64,000 nucleotides of DNA from the NCBI GenBank assembly GCA_947498815.1, contig CANMLU010000004.1, forward strand, positions 62,001 through 126,000, given 5' to 3'. The notes under the pieces were generated by a model. The model did no database searches. It was not told the origin of the DNA and saw nothing but the letters and a program-made list of their open reading frames with translations. Positions 26,268 to 35,500 of this stretch are shown piece by piece (the stretch's first letter is position 1; every line of letters begins with the position of its first letter). Both the position numbers and the translations under genes were made by a program. Source of the DNA: an uncultured Aquimarina sp. Its GTDB lineage: Bacteria; Bacteroidota; Bacteroidia; Flavobacteriales; Flavobacteriaceae.

Positions 26268-26873
26268 CTAAGAATGGCTCCAATTATTTGGATCATCACT
26301 TTCGTTTGGTGAAAGTCCTATAATATCACCATCTGTATTGACACCAAGTCCAACTACCGTACGATTAACATAATTAAAGTAACTTACTACTTGATTGATT
26401 TCAAGAATCTCTCCATCCGATAATTTTTGATCTCTAAGTGCATGGATATCCGCTTCTTTTATAGTATGATGTGACAAGGTTAATTGCTTAGCATACGCCA
26501 AACCTGCCAAGTATTGATATTTAAAATGAAGCGCTACCTGATCAGTGATTAGACAAGATAAAATTTCTTGAAACTTGGAGTCGTCATTGATTAAACGTTT
26601 TAATCCGGCAGCATGATGATCTGCACAGTAACTACATTTATTGAGATGACTTACATACACTCCCAGGGTTTCGAGATACCACTTTGGTAAGGTATTATTG
26701 GAATTGTGCAAGACATTTTTGTACAATCCCATATGACCAATAAGGGTATGAGGTCTTAAACTATGAATAGATAATACGTTATCAATAGTGTTGTTAGGAC
26801 CCTTTATACGGTCATAAATTTTCTTTAACTGCCCTGTGGCATTATCATATGATATTTCTTTAATCCAACTCAT
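26268..26873 (-). CDS. AhpD-like/peroxidase-related carboxymuconolactone decarboxylase-family protein
   Basis: A 201-residue all-helical protein. The active-site pair lies in CSYCADHHAAG (about residues 79-89): CxxC followed by a His, the peroxidatic/resolving motif of AhpD-type proteins. The C-terminal half repeats the core helices. These enzymes reduce peroxides or serve as electron donors for peroxiredoxins. It overlaps the stop of the upstream lspA gene by 4 bases (ATGA), so it is translationally coupled to it. The usual partner AhpC is not adjacent. Confidence 0.85.
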   Translation of the reverse strand: MSWIKEISYDNATGQLKKIYDRIKGPNNTIDNVLSIHSLRPHTLIGHMGLYKNVLHNSNNTLPKWYLETLGVYVSHLNKCSYCADHHAAGLKRLINDDSKFQEILSCLITDQVALHFKYQYLAGLAYAKQLTLSHHTIKEADIHALRDQKLSDGEILEINQVVSYFNYVNRTVVGLGVNTDGDIIGLSPNESDDPNNWSHS

Positions 26874-27388
26874 TTATTGGAGCTTTCTTTAAAAAATGAT
26901 TCTTTTTTATTGAATATGGCACTAAATAATATCAAAATCGAACCGATCATAATAGAAACATCAGCCAAATTAAATATCTCAGTTTTTAATACCCCTAAAT
27001 CCAGAATAAGGAAATCGGTAACAGATCCATAGACAATACGGTCAAAAAGATTTCCAATACCACCACCAATGATAAATGCAAAACCTATAATAGTTTCTTT
27101 TGAATATTTACTATTCGTAAGTATGTGTTTAAGTAAAAACATCAATACTAATATGGGTATAATCTGCAACAAGAATATTTTCAAAAACGGTCCCAGATCA
27201 GAACCAAGACTATAAGCTGCACCTGTGTTTTCTACTTTGGTAAGGACAAAATTGTTCTTATATACCTGTATGCGTTCAAAAGGTGCTATAGATTGTCGTA
27301 CCACTCTTTTGGAAATCTGATCACAACTTATGTTTAGTAAAACTAAAGACAGTATCAGAATGATTCTAATTTTTCCGGTAATCTTCAT
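26870..27388 (-). CDS. lspA: Lipoprotein signal peptidase II
   Basis: A 172-residue membrane aspartyl protease with about four helices; it cleaves prolipoprotein signal peptides in the inner membrane. NTGAAYSLGSD is at about residues 57-67. GGGIGNLFDRIVYGSVTDFL (about 109-128) carries one catalytic Asp, and FNLADVSIMIG (about 140-150) the other. Motifs are complete. The flank with an AhpD-like gene is unlike the usual ileS-lspA context, so this could be a second copy. ATG 27388 begins with a hydrophobic helix. Confidence 0.9.
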   Translation of the reverse strand: MKITGKIRIILILSLVLLNISCDQISKRVVRQSIAPFERIQVYKNNFVLTKVENTGAAYSLGSDLGPFLKIFLLQIIPILVLMFLLKHILTNSKYSKETIIGFAFIIGGGIGNLFDRIVYGSVTDFLILDLGVLKTEIFNLADVSIMIGSILILFSAIFNKKESFFKESSNK

Positions 27389-27446
27389 TTTAATTTGAAA
27401 TAGGGGGATAAAGGTTTTTCAAAAGTAATAGAAAGTATTGATTATC

Positions 27447-27986
27447 TTATTGCTTACAATACAATTTATAATCTGAAAGCGCAAAAGCGGCATCAAAATT
27501 ATCTTTACCTATACTTTTGTTTTCATTAGAATCGTAGTCCAGGGTTATTTTCCAATCTTTGCCTTCTAATTTTAAGAGTACATGAAACTGACCATAAGAA
27601 TTTTTAAGCTGATTTTTATCATTAGTGTAAGTCACCTTGTATATTCCTCTATCCGAGACAATAGCATCTGATAGTATTCTCTCGAACAATCTAAAACTGA
27701 TTTTGGCGGTTCTCCTTTTGGGATCACTCCATCTTTTTTTATATCCTTCAAGATAGGCCGTTACATTTTTTATATTTCCATTATTTCCTCCTGCAACACG
27801 AATCATCTCCTTACTATGGATAGAAGCAAATAAATCATAATCCAAGGTTTCATAGGCTCTTGAAAATTTGCCATACATATCTTCATTAATTTTATCATGA
27901 ATAGATGCTTTTTGAGCTGTAACCACGTTTATTGTACATGTAAAAAAGAACAAAAAGGTGAAAAATGAAAGTGTCAATTTAGCCAT
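27447..27986 (-). CDS. Secreted NTF2/DUF4440-like protein
   Basis: A 179-residue exported protein with signal peptide to about residue 24 (VVTAQ). The mature domain starts with a helix (DKINEDMYGKFSRAYETLDYDLFASIHSKEMIRV), then GNNGNIKNVTAYLEGYKKRWSD and alternating beta strands ending GQFHVLLKLEGKDWKITLDYDSN. This is the cone-shaped NTF2-like arrangement of the DUF4440 group. No catalytic pair is clear. It sits 12 bases after the serine-hydrolase gene on the same strand, so both may be in one transcript. Confidence 0.68.
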   Translation of the reverse strand: MAKLTLSFFTFLFFFTCTINVVTAQKASIHDKINEDMYGKFSRAYETLDYDLFASIHSKEMIRVAGGNNGNIKNVTAYLEGYKKRWSDPKRRTAKISFRLFERILSDAIVSDRGIYKVTYTNDKNQLKNSYGQFHVLLKLEGKDWKITLDYDSNENKSIGKDNFDAAFALSDYKLYCKQ

Positions 27987-27998
27987 GAGTATATATTT

Positions 27999-29156
27999 TT
28001 ATTCGATTAAACCATATTTGTGAAATATAGAAAAACTATTTTTTATAATATCTCTAACCTCATTAATAGGGCGATTTGCCAACATAATAAAGGTTATTTC
28101 TTTTTCCGGAAAAGAGATAAAGAATGCTCTAAAGCCTCCTTGAGAACCTGTATGAGAAACTATTTTTGACGTGTATTCTTTTTCTAAAGGAGGACTCATT
28201 AACCCATTGTAACCAATAAACCAACTATAACCTACATTTGGAGCAATAGTATCTTTCCAATTTTCTGGACTAAAAATAGTTCTAGACTTTTCCAAAGTTT
28301 CTTTGCTTAAAAAAGTATGTTCACGCAAGGCTATTTCATATTTAGCTAACTCATTTACAGAGCTCCATATTCCACCATTACCCGATGCAGTAAAAGTAGG
28401 ATACTCTCCATAATCATATTCTTGGTATGTTCCCTTACTATCCTTAACATAGGCATGAGCAACATTTTTACTAGGATGATCTCCATCGGTAATTTTACTG
28501 GTATTCATTCCCGATGGAATAAAAATTTGATCTATTATAAACTGTTGCCATTTTTGATTTGTAAGCTGTTCTATAATCAATGCTAATCCGTTGTATGATG
28601 GATTTGAATACATAAATCTTTCACCAGGTTCAAAAAGTAAAGAATCAGTTTGTTTGATAGGAGCAAAGTTTGCTGAGTCTTTGGCAGTTAGATAAAATTC
28701 TTGGTTTTCCCTCACCTTTCTCAAATCTGGAAGTCCCGATGTGTGAGACAGTAAATGTTTTATTTTAACTTTTTTTGCAACCTTGAGATTATCAAAATCT
28801 GGGAAATATTCATAAATGTTATCTTCAAGAGACAGTAATCCTTTTTCCTGAAGTATTAAGATGCCATTAGCTACAAAAGTCTTAGAAATTGATCCGGTAT
28901 TAAAAATTGTGCTAGTAGTTATTTTTTCTTTTGTCCTAAGATCTGCAATTCCATAACCTTTTTCAAACAATTTGTTTTCTCCTTGGATTAAAAGAAAAGC
29001 AGCGCCTGGTTCGTCTGTTGCAAACTTTTTGGAATAAATGGCATCCAATTCTGATACCAAATCATTTTTTGGATCTGATTTTTGTTGCCCACAAGATTGA
29101 AACATAAAAGCTAGGTGCAGAAAAACAATTTGGAGGAATAGGGATTTGCGGTTCAT
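27999..29156 (-). CDS. Serine hydrolase (class C beta-lactamase/DD-peptidase-like) lipoprotein
   Basis: A 385-residue lipoprotein: signal ending QSCGQQK with C22. It has the three active-site boxes of the beta-lactamase/PBP4 superfamily: SxxK in TGSISKTF (about residues 92-99), YxN in YSNPSYNG (about 183-190) and HTG in HTGSQGG (about 337-343). SHTSGLPDL and NGGIWSSVNELAKYE are typical family segments. It could be an esterase, a D-aminopeptidase or a transpeptidase-like enzyme in the periplasm; the sequence does not tell which. Followed by an NTF2-like gene. Confidence 0.9.
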   Translation of the reverse strand: MNRKSLFLQIVFLHLAFMFQSCGQQKSDPKNDLVSELDAIYSKKFATDEPGAAFLLIQGENKLFEKGYGIADLRTKEKITTSTIFNTGSISKTFVANGILILQEKGLLSLEDNIYEYFPDFDNLKVAKKVKIKHLLSHTSGLPDLRKVRENQEFYLTAKDSANFAPIKQTDSLLFEPGERFMYSNPSYNGLALIIEQLTNQKWQQFIIDQIFIPSGMNTSKITDGDHPSKNVAHAYVKDSKGTYQEYDYGEYPTFTASGNGGIWSSVNELAKYEIALREHTFLSKETLEKSRTIFSPENWKDTIAPNVGYSWFIGYNGLMSPPLEKEYTSKIVSHTGSQGGFRAFFISFPEKEITFIMLANRPINEVRDIIKNSFSIFHKYGLIE

Positions 29157-29161
29157 TATAA

Positions 29162-29698
29162 TTAGTTTTTACTTGTTACATATAACACGCAAGATTGTAA
29201 TTTTTTATAATCTGCTAACTTTGGATGGTCAAAGGTTTTTATGCGTTGCATCCCAATTTTCTTCATAATTAACTCAGATTTTGTATTGATTTCGGGAGCT
29301 ACAGAATAGATATTTTCTAGCCCTATCTCATGAAACCCATACTCAAGACATGCTTTTGCACCTTCGGTAGCATAACCTTGGTTCCATATACTTTTTTTAA
29401 GACGCCAACCTATATCCACAAATTCTCCCAAATCTTCTAGATACGTTTGTTGGCATAACCCTATAAATCCTATAAGTTCCTGATTATTCAAAAGATCAAC
29501 GGCAAAATAACAAAATCCCTTTTCCTTTTGCATTTCTTGCATTCTATAGATAAAATCTTGAGTATCTTTTTTTGAAGGTTTAAATGGAAAGAATTCCATG
29601 ACATCATCATCATTATTGATTTCTGCCAAAGGGTCAGCATCATTAAATGTCCAGTTTCTGAAACCTAATCTTTCGGATGTGAAGATATAATTTGACAT
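29162..29698 (-). CDS. GNAT family N-acetyltransferase (RimJ/RimL-like)
   Basis: A 178-residue acetyltransferase. TSERLGFRNWTFNDADPLAEINND (about 4-27) is the RimJ/RimL-type start. IGWRLKKSIWNQGYATEGAKACLEYGF (about 97-123) contains the acetyl-CoA-binding (Q/R-x-x-G-x-A-like NQGYATEG) loop. NIYSVAPEINTKSELIMKKIGMQ follows. Substrates in this group are protein N-termini, amino acids or small molecules. The gene precedes the serine hydrolase by 5 bases and is likely cotranscribed. Confidence 0.92.
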   Translation of the reverse strand: MSNYIFTSERLGFRNWTFNDADPLAEINNDDDVMEFFPFKPSKKDTQDFIYRMQEMQKEKGFCYFAVDLLNNQELIGFIGLCQQTYLEDLGEFVDIGWRLKKSIWNQGYATEGAKACLEYGFHEIGLENIYSVAPEINTKSELIMKKIGMQRIKTFDHPKLADYKKLQSCVLYVTSKN

Positions 29699-29723
29699 TT
29701 AATCAAGTTTTGGATTTTTAAAA

Positions 29724-31271
29724 CTAATTTCCTTCTTCAAAAACTGTACTTTCATAAGCGCCCAGGTCGGGTGCTACCATGTCTCTAGGAATACCCAAAA
29801 TATCTGTTCCCGTGGTTGGAGTAGAGGCTTTACCATTGGCAGCAGAATTCTCGCCGATATTAAACATGTTTTCTTGTGTAGCTTTAAAATCTGGGTCTTC
29901 ATTTAAGGTGATGCTTTCGAAGAGATCCGTATTATTAAAATCATATAGTGCATTATTCGCGAAGTTGTTATTAATGTCTTCAAATCGTATCAAACAGTCT
30001 TTAAAATTATAATTAAAAACTTTTCCTTCTACGTCTATTTTGCTAAACAACAACTCTATTTGTTGATCCCCATAAATAATGCAATTTGTGAAATTGGCCG
30101 CTAGCAAATCTTCTACAACTACTTGGGTATCGCTAATTTGTAAATTATTATCAATTAGCACGGCTGGTAATTCTCTAAAACCGGCTCCAATTCTTGCATA
30201 GTTTGCAAACGTACAATGGTTAAAATTATATGTACCCCCTAGAGAGCAGTTTAATGATACTTGTCCCGAGTTATTGATAACTAAATTCTCTCCAACAACA
30301 TTGCCGGTTCTCGCCAAAAGCCCAACATTAGAGCTGTTATAAATTTGTGTATTTTCAATGGTGAGTGTAGGGTCGATACCACCATCGTTGGAATCCATAA
30401 GTATACCTACAGTTGCATTTTTTATTGTAGCGTGATTTATCCGATGACCTGTGCTTCCGGCGGTAAGCCAAATAGTTCCCCATTGTCCGGGTACATTGTT
30501 AAAAATAGGTTCCAGGCGGTCTCCTTCAAAAATAACCTCATTTTCAAGAAGCTCTGGATCTGTACTTACTGCTCCATTTACTTCGAGTGTGGCGTTGTTT
30601 GCAGCTATAATCCCCGAACCTGCATGAAAATGTATTCTTGCACCGGCCTCTATAGTTAATGTTTTTCCTCCTGGAATCGCGGCATATCCATAAATTACAT
30701 AAGATTTTTCATTGGTAAATGTAAGCTGATCATCTTCCAAAAGAAAACCTTCTATTGTTACCCCATCATTACCTATTGGTAACTGTCCCACCATACCTTC
30801 GCTGTCTCTAGTTGGAAATAAAAAAACAGCGTCTTTGACAAGAGTTACCAAGTCAATATCTTGTTGATTTCCGGCAGCATCAAATAAGACTCTATCTGTG
30901 TATAAAAATTCTGTAGCTGTAGTTTGATCAGTAATATCTGTAGTAGTTTCAACAAAAACAAAGATACTATCCTTGGCCAACACCTGGATGTTTTCAAAAG
31001 ATTTTCCTGGAATTCCGTCTACATTAAGACGATAATTAGATGCTTCGCCACGTTCTAACGCAATAGTAGGTATTGTAAGATCATCACCAGTGCGATTATA
31101 CACTTTGAAACTGTAAGTACTTGAACCGATATTGGTAAAAATCGTATCCAAAAATAAAGTATCGGCAGAGAATTGAAGATTACCGGTACTTGGGCTGGCT
31201 TCAAAATCATTACGACAAGAACTCCATAAAATAATTAGAACAAGTAAAAAAAGTGTGGATAGATAACGCAT
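29724..31271 (-). CDS. Right-handed beta-helix lipoprotein
   Basis: A 515-residue lipoprotein: signal MRYLSTLFLLVLIILWSSC, Cys at 19. ATG 31271 was chosen; the TTG at 31331 would put 20 extra residues before the signal. Residues about 200-430 are rich in short repeated beta-turn elements (TIEAGARIHFHAGSGIIAANNATLEVNG, ATVGILMDSNDGGIDPTLTIENTQIYNSSNVGLLA) typical of a parallel beta helix. The C-terminal TDILGIPRDMVAPDLGAYE is the end motif of choice-of-anchor Q-like Bacteroidota proteins. No catalytic motif recognised. Probably a surface or periplasmic polysaccharide-interacting protein, by inference. Confidence 0.75.
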   Translation of the reverse strand: MRYLSTLFLLVLIILWSSCRNDFEASPSTGNLQFSADTLFLDTIFTNIGSSTYSFKVYNRTGDDLTIPTIALERGEASNYRLNVDGIPGKSFENIQVLAKDSIFVFVETTTDITDQTTATEFLYTDRVLFDAAGNQQDIDLVTLVKDAVFLFPTRDSEGMVGQLPIGNDGVTIEGFLLEDDQLTFTNEKSYVIYGYAAIPGGKTLTIEAGARIHFHAGSGIIAANNATLEVNGAVSTDPELLENEVIFEGDRLEPIFNNVPGQWGTIWLTAGSTGHRINHATIKNATVGILMDSNDGGIDPTLTIENTQIYNSSNVGLLARTGNVVGENLVINNSGQVSLNCSLGGTYNFNHCTFANYARIGAGFRELPAVLIDNNLQISDTQVVVEDLLAANFTNCIIYGDQQIELLFSKIDVEGKVFNYNFKDCLIRFEDINNNFANNALYDFNNTDLFESITLNEDPDFKATQENMFNIGENSAANGKASTPTTGTDILGIPRDMVAPDLGAYESTVFEEGN

Positions 31272-31489
31272 AGGTATAATGAAAATTCTTAATGTTTTGT
31301 GATCAAAAAATAACAAAGTATTAGACTGCAAAGTAGCAAAGATTTTTATGATTATCGGTACTACAATTGTTCATTCCTTATTTTTCTTATTTTCTCTAAG
31401 GTTAATCTATAACTTTTTAGGGATACTAATATTGTTTTTTTAATGAAAATTTGATAAGATCAGTCCTTCTGTAAGAAGTAAAACATTTG

Positions 31490-31497
31490 TACATTTG
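31490..31497 (+). promoter_or_regulatory. Bacteroidota -7 box of lpdA
   Basis: TACATTTG fits TAnnTTTG, 36 bases before the ATG of lpdA. The -33 element is not clear. Confidence 0.45.
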
Positions 31498-31533
31498 CTT
31501 TTCATAATTAATACGACAACATAATACTATATT

Positions 31534-32940
31534 ATGAGTACATATGATGTAGCCATTATTGGCTCTGGACCTGGTGGATATGTAGCCGCTATTCGATGCG
31601 CACAACTGGGTATGAAAACCGCAATAATCGAAAAATATTCAACTCTTGGAGGGACTTGCCTTAACGTGGGATGTATTCCCAGTAAGGCGCTATTAGATTC
31701 TTCTCACCATTATGAACATGCTGTGAAACATTTTGCAGATCATGGTATCGATATTCCCGGGGATGTAAAAATCAACTTGGAGAAAATGATTGCTCGCAAA
31801 CAAGCGGTAGTGGATCAAACTTGTGATGGAGTAAGTTTCTTAATGAAGAAAAATAAGATAGACGTTTTTGAGGGTGTTGGAACTTTTAAAGATGCTACAC
31901 ATATAAACGTAACCAAAGCAGATGGTAATGTAGATGCTATTGAAGCAAAACACACTATTATTGCTACGGGTTCAAAGCCGTCTACCTTACCATTTATAAA
32001 AATTGATAAAAAGAGAATTATTACTTCAACAGAAGCATTGAAGTTAAAAGATATTCCGAAACACCTGGTTATTATTGGAGGAGGAGTAATAGGCTTAGAG
32101 TTAGGGCAGGTGTATCGTCGTCTTGGATCTGAAGTATCTGTAGTAGAGTATATGGATAGAATTATTCCTGGAATGGATAAAGCATTATCCAGAGAGTTAC
32201 AGAAAGTAATGAAAAAACAAGGGGTGAAGTTTTATACTTCTCATAAAGTAACTGCGGTTAAAGGAACTGCAAAGGAGGTTACAATTACAGCCGATGATAA
32301 GAAAGGAAATCCAGTTGAGTTTAAAGGAGACTATTGTTTGGTTTCAGTAGGGCGTCGTCCTTATACCGATGGATTAAATGCAGAAGCTGCTGGAGTTAAA
32401 ATCAATGATAGAGGGCAAGTTGAGGTAAGCGATCATTTGCAAACCAGCGCTGCCAATATTTATGCTATTGGAGATGTAATCAAAGGAGCAATGTTGGCTC
32501 ATAAAGCTGAAGAAGAAGGTGTTTTTGTGGCAGAAACGCTTGCTGGACAAAAACCGCATATTGATTACAACCTTATTCCAGGAGTGGTATATACATGGCC
32601 AGAAGTAGCTGCCGTAGGTAAAACCGAAGAAGAGCTGAAAGATGCCGGAGTAAAATATAAATCAGGGCAGTTTCCTTTTAGAGCATTAGGCCGATCTCGC
32701 GCTAGTTCGGATTTAGATGGATTTGTGAAGATTTTGGCCGACGAAAAAACCGATGAGGTGCTAGGTGTACATATGATTGGAGCACGATGTGCAGATCTAA
32801 TTGCTGAAGCTGTCACTGCAATGGAGTTTAGAGCTTCTGCAGAGGATATCTCACGAATGTCTCATGCGCACCCTACTTTTGCAGAGGCAATAAAAGAGGC
32901 TGCATTGGCGGCTACCGAAAACAGACCACTACACGTCTAG
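31534..32940 (+). CDS. lpdA: Dihydrolipoyl dehydrogenase (E3)
   Basis: A 468-residue FAD enzyme, the E3 part of pyruvate and 2-oxoglutarate dehydrogenase complexes. FAD motif IIGSGPGGYVAA at 8-19. Redox-active disulfide C42/C47 in GGTCLNVGCIPSK. NAD motif VIIGGGVIGLELG at about 180-192. C-terminal interface HAHPTFAE with the catalytic His. Motifs and length are standard. Monocistronic, with a clean terminator; the E1 and E2 genes are elsewhere. Confidence 0.97.
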   Translation: MSTYDVAIIGSGPGGYVAAIRCAQLGMKTAIIEKYSTLGGTCLNVGCIPSKALLDSSHHYEHAVKHFADHGIDIPGDVKINLEKMIARKQAVVDQTCDGVSFLMKKNKIDVFEGVGTFKDATHINVTKADGNVDAIEAKHTIIATGSKPSTLPFIKIDKKRIITSTEALKLKDIPKHLVIIGGGVIGLELGQVYRRLGSEVSVVEYMDRIIPGMDKALSRELQKVMKKQGVKFYTSHKVTAVKGTAKEVTITADDKKGNPVEFKGDYCLVSVGRRPYTDGLNAEAAGVKINDRGQVEVSDHLQTSAANIYAIGDVIKGAMLAHKAEEEGVFVAETLAGQKPHIDYNLIPGVVYTWPEVAAVGKTEEELKDAGVKYKSGQFPFRALGRSRASSDLDGFVKILADEKTDEVLGVHMIGARCADLIAEAVTAMEFRASAEDISRMSHAHPTFAEAIKEAALAATENRPLHV

Positions 32941-32974
32941 TTTTCTTTTTGAAATATATAGTATCAAAATCAAG

Positions 32975-33003
32975 AAGCGAATCCGATTTGGGTTCGCTTT
33001 TTT
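32975..33003 (+). terminator. lpdA terminator
   Basis: AAGCGAATCC (32975-32984) pairs with GGGTTCGCTT (32990-32999) with one G-U pair, followed by TTTTT. It lies 34 bases after the stop. Confidence 0.85.
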
Positions 33004-33035
33004 AATGCTTAAAAAATCATCAGGATCACATAAAA

Positions 33036-33746
33036 CTAAATATTCCCCAGTCTATTAAGCACGTCGGATTTATAATTACGACTAATAGGAACGGATTTAT
33101 GCTCAAGTACAATTTCTTCATTCGAGAAAGAATCTATTTTAGGGATCGAAATAATATACGATCGATGTGTTCTCATAAATTGTTGTTGCGGCAATTTTGA
33201 TTCGATATTACTAATTGTCTCTCGAGTAACAACTGTTCCCGTTTTACAATGAATTTTGACATAGTCACTATAACTTTCAATATATATAATATCGTCAAAG
33301 TTTATTTTCTTCATTCTGCGATCAGATCTTACAAAAATAAAATCATTAAAAATGATTGGACCCTGTTCTGATCTCTCATTTCTCTGATATACCTCAAAGT
33401 AATTGTTTACAGCATTTAGTAATCGCTCAAAAGAAATTGGTTTTAACAAATAATCAACCGCGTGAAGATCAAAACCTTCAATAGCATATTCGCGATATGC
33501 AGTCGTAAAAATAATTTTAACATCCTTCGTAATCGATTTTGCAAAGGAGATACCTGAAATTTCGGGCATATTAATATCCAAAAAAATGAGATCGACTTTT
33601 TGTGTGTTAATACAATTAAAAGCTTCTGCGGCACTCGCACAAGTCGTTACAACCTCAATACGATCAATTTTTGATAGATGATCAACGATAACCTCTCTCG
33701 CGGTAGGTTCGTCATCTACTATGATACAGGATACTTTGGTACTCAT
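33036..33746 (-). CDS. LytTR family response regulator
   Basis: A 236-residue regulator. The receiver domain (1-120) has IVDDEPTAREV with acidic pocket, phospho-acceptor Asp in DLIFLDINMPEISG (about residue 57) and the late Lys in DYLLKPISFERL. The LytTR DNA-binding domain (about 135-236) contains DDIIYIESYSDYVKIHCKTG and QFMRTHRSYIISI. It overlaps the upstream sensor gene by 4 bases (ATGA), so the two are translationally coupled and form one two-component system. Confidence 0.96.
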   Translation of the reverse strand: MSTKVSCIIVDDEPTAREVIVDHLSKIDRIEVVTTCASAAEAFNCINTQKVDLIFLDINMPEISGISFAKSITKDVKIIFTTAYREYAIEGFDLHAVDYLLKPISFERLLNAVNNYFEVYQRNERSEQGPIIFNDFIFVRSDRRMKKINFDDIIYIESYSDYVKIHCKTGTVVTRETISNIESKLPQQQFMRTHRSYIISIPKIDSFSNEEIVLEHKSVPISRNYKSDVLNRLGNI

Positions 33747-34816
33747 ATGCTTTGGTTTTTTGAAGTATTTAGCTGTAGTTTAACGACATGCCAATGCTCT
33801 TCTTTACCTATCTTCAATTTGTGCTTGTCTTTATATAATAGCGATAATCTTTTTTTAATATTGGTTAAACCAATGCCGTTTTCTTCATTTTCTGTAGGAT
33901 TTAAAATTGAATTTTTAATGCTAAAATTTAACTGATTATCATCATAACTTAAATCCATGATTATAGATAATTTTTGATTGCGAATTTGGCCGTGTTTAAA
34001 ACTATTTTCTATAAAAGGGATCAAAAGCATCGGAGCTATTTCAATAGAAGAATTGATGGTGTTTTCAAAATTTAAATTAACATCCAATGAATCTCTAAAA
34101 CGCATCTTTTCTAGAGTTACATAGTCTCGAATGTGGTTTATTTCATCTTCCAATGGCACAAGTGGCTTGTCTACCTGATACAATATATAATCTAATAAAT
34201 TCGAAAGCTTTAAGATCATCTCTGGAGTCTCTTCTGATTTTTTTAATGCAAAACCATACATTGTATTTAAGGTGTTGAATAAAAAATGAGGATGAATCTG
34301 CATTTTGAGATATTGTAGTTCTTGTTCTTTTAATTTGAGTTGCGCTTCCAGGATTTTATTTTTAAGTTCTTGATTGGCGGTAGTTGACCTGTAATTATGT
34401 TGCACCAAACTAAATGCGCTGGCAATAAAAACTACAAAATACACAGCGATAAATAAAAACAAAGGACTACGTGTCATTGGAGCCATGGTATCCACTTGAA
34501 GTTCGGATAGATAGATAAGTCCATAGAAAAATGAAATAACAATAAATAAAGCAGATATAATTATAGTGTAAATACAATAGAGTATAAACTTAAAATACCT
34601 TTCTTGTATAAGGTATTTTGGGATTAAAAGATCAATTACTACATAGGTGGTTCCTATGGTTACTGGCATCAGGAATAACGAAAAAGAAAATATGTAATTT
34701 ATATTTGTACTATTATACCCAAAAAAGTAGGTATAGCAAAATAATACAACAATCCAGAAGATAAGATGCAGTAGCAGTTTCGCAATTGTTTTTAGTACAA
34801 GTTCTTTTGAAAACAT
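33743..34816 (-). CDS. LytS-type sensor histidine kinase
   Basis: A 357-residue membrane sensor. The N-terminal about 135 residues hold four hydrophobic helices (near 10-30, 40-60, 75-98, 110-135). A coiled linker (TANQELKNKILEAQLKLKEQELQYLK) leads to the His_kinase box IHPHFLFNTLNTMYGF with the phospho-His, then IPFIENSFKHG (N box) and NGIGLTNIKKRL (G box) of the ATPase. No extracellular sensor domain of note, so it may sense membrane state. Paired by overlap with the LytTR regulator. Confidence 0.95.
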   Translation of the reverse strand: MFSKELVLKTIAKLLLHLIFWIVVLFCYTYFFGYNSTNINYIFSFSLFLMPVTIGTTYVVIDLLIPKYLIQERYFKFILYCIYTIIISALFIVISFFYGLIYLSELQVDTMAPMTRSPLFLFIAVYFVVFIASAFSLVQHNYRSTTANQELKNKILEAQLKLKEQELQYLKMQIHPHFLFNTLNTMYGFALKKSEETPEMILKLSNLLDYILYQVDKPLVPLEDEINHIRDYVTLEKMRFRDSLDVNLNFENTINSSIEIAPMLLIPFIENSFKHGQIRNQKLSIIMDLSYDDNQLNFSIKNSILNPTENEENGIGLTNIKKRLSLLYKDKHKLKIGKEEHWHVVKLQLNTSKNQSI

Positions 34817-35033
34817 ACAAATGGCAATATCAGTATTTTTTATTTTTAAAACAGTATTTTGGGATGAATTACTGTATTAAAATCCTATTTGACTGGATTT
34901 GCTAGTTTGATTACCAAAAGGTTTCTGATATTGTCAAAAAACCAATTAATTTGGTACCTAGACGCAAAATTTTAGTTTAAGTCATTTTTGACACTAGTTT
35001 TGGATATGTTTAATCCGAAAAATTAATAATAGT

Positions 35034-35459
35034 ATGATTTCACTTACTTTTTCAATGTTACAGAATAGTTTACTTTTCATTTCTTTTTTTGAATTTTTAA
35101 AACACGGAGGAATGTTTTTTATGTTTCCTATATTAATGATGCTTTTATTAGTATTCTTTCTGATCATAAAAAGTATTTTGGCAGCTAGAAATCAGAGCCC
35201 GTTGCTTATGAAATATATTAAACTTATTAATTCTATTGGGCTTTTGACACTAGTTTGGGGAGTTCTTGGACAGTTGATTGGTTTAGTTGCAGCATTTGAT
35301 AAGATTGAAATGTTAGGAGAAATTTCTACACCCATGCTAGCCGGAGGGTTAAAAATATCGGCTTTGCCTACTATTTTTGGTTTTATTGTCTTTATAATCT
35401 CCAGAATAGCTTCTATTGCCTTTACCTGGATACAAAAGGAAGATGCGATTAATGAATAA
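35034..35459 (+). CDS. MotA/TolQ/ExbB-like proton channel family protein, short
   Basis: A 141-residue membrane protein with about three helices (near 28-50, 60-90 and 105-132). GLLTLVWGVLGQLIGLVAAFDKIEMLGEISTPMLAGGLKISALPTIFGF fits the conserved TM2-TM3 region of MotA/TolQ/ExbB channels. Normal ExbB proteins are longer and paired with ExbD, but no ExbD/TolR gene lies here. It may be a stand-alone member of the family, of unknown role. Divergent from the LytS gene; a -7-like TAGTTTTG lies at 34995-35002. Followed by a strong terminator. Confidence 0.75.
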   Translation: MISLTFSMLQNSLLFISFFEFLKHGGMFFMFPILMMLLLVFFLIIKSILAARNQSPLLMKYIKLINSIGLLTLVWGVLGQLIGLVAAFDKIEMLGEISTPMLAGGLKISALPTIFGFIVFIISRIASIAFTWIQKEDAINE

Positions 35460-35466
35460 ATCTAAA

Positions 35467-35500
35467 AAAAATACTCTGCGAACTTAAGCAGAGTATTTTT
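35467..35500. terminator. Bidirectional terminator
   Basis: AAAAATACTCTGC (35467-35479) pairs perfectly with GCAGAGTATTTTT (35488-35500) around an 8-base loop. It lies between the convergent TolQ-like and CDGSH genes and serves both. Confidence 0.93.
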
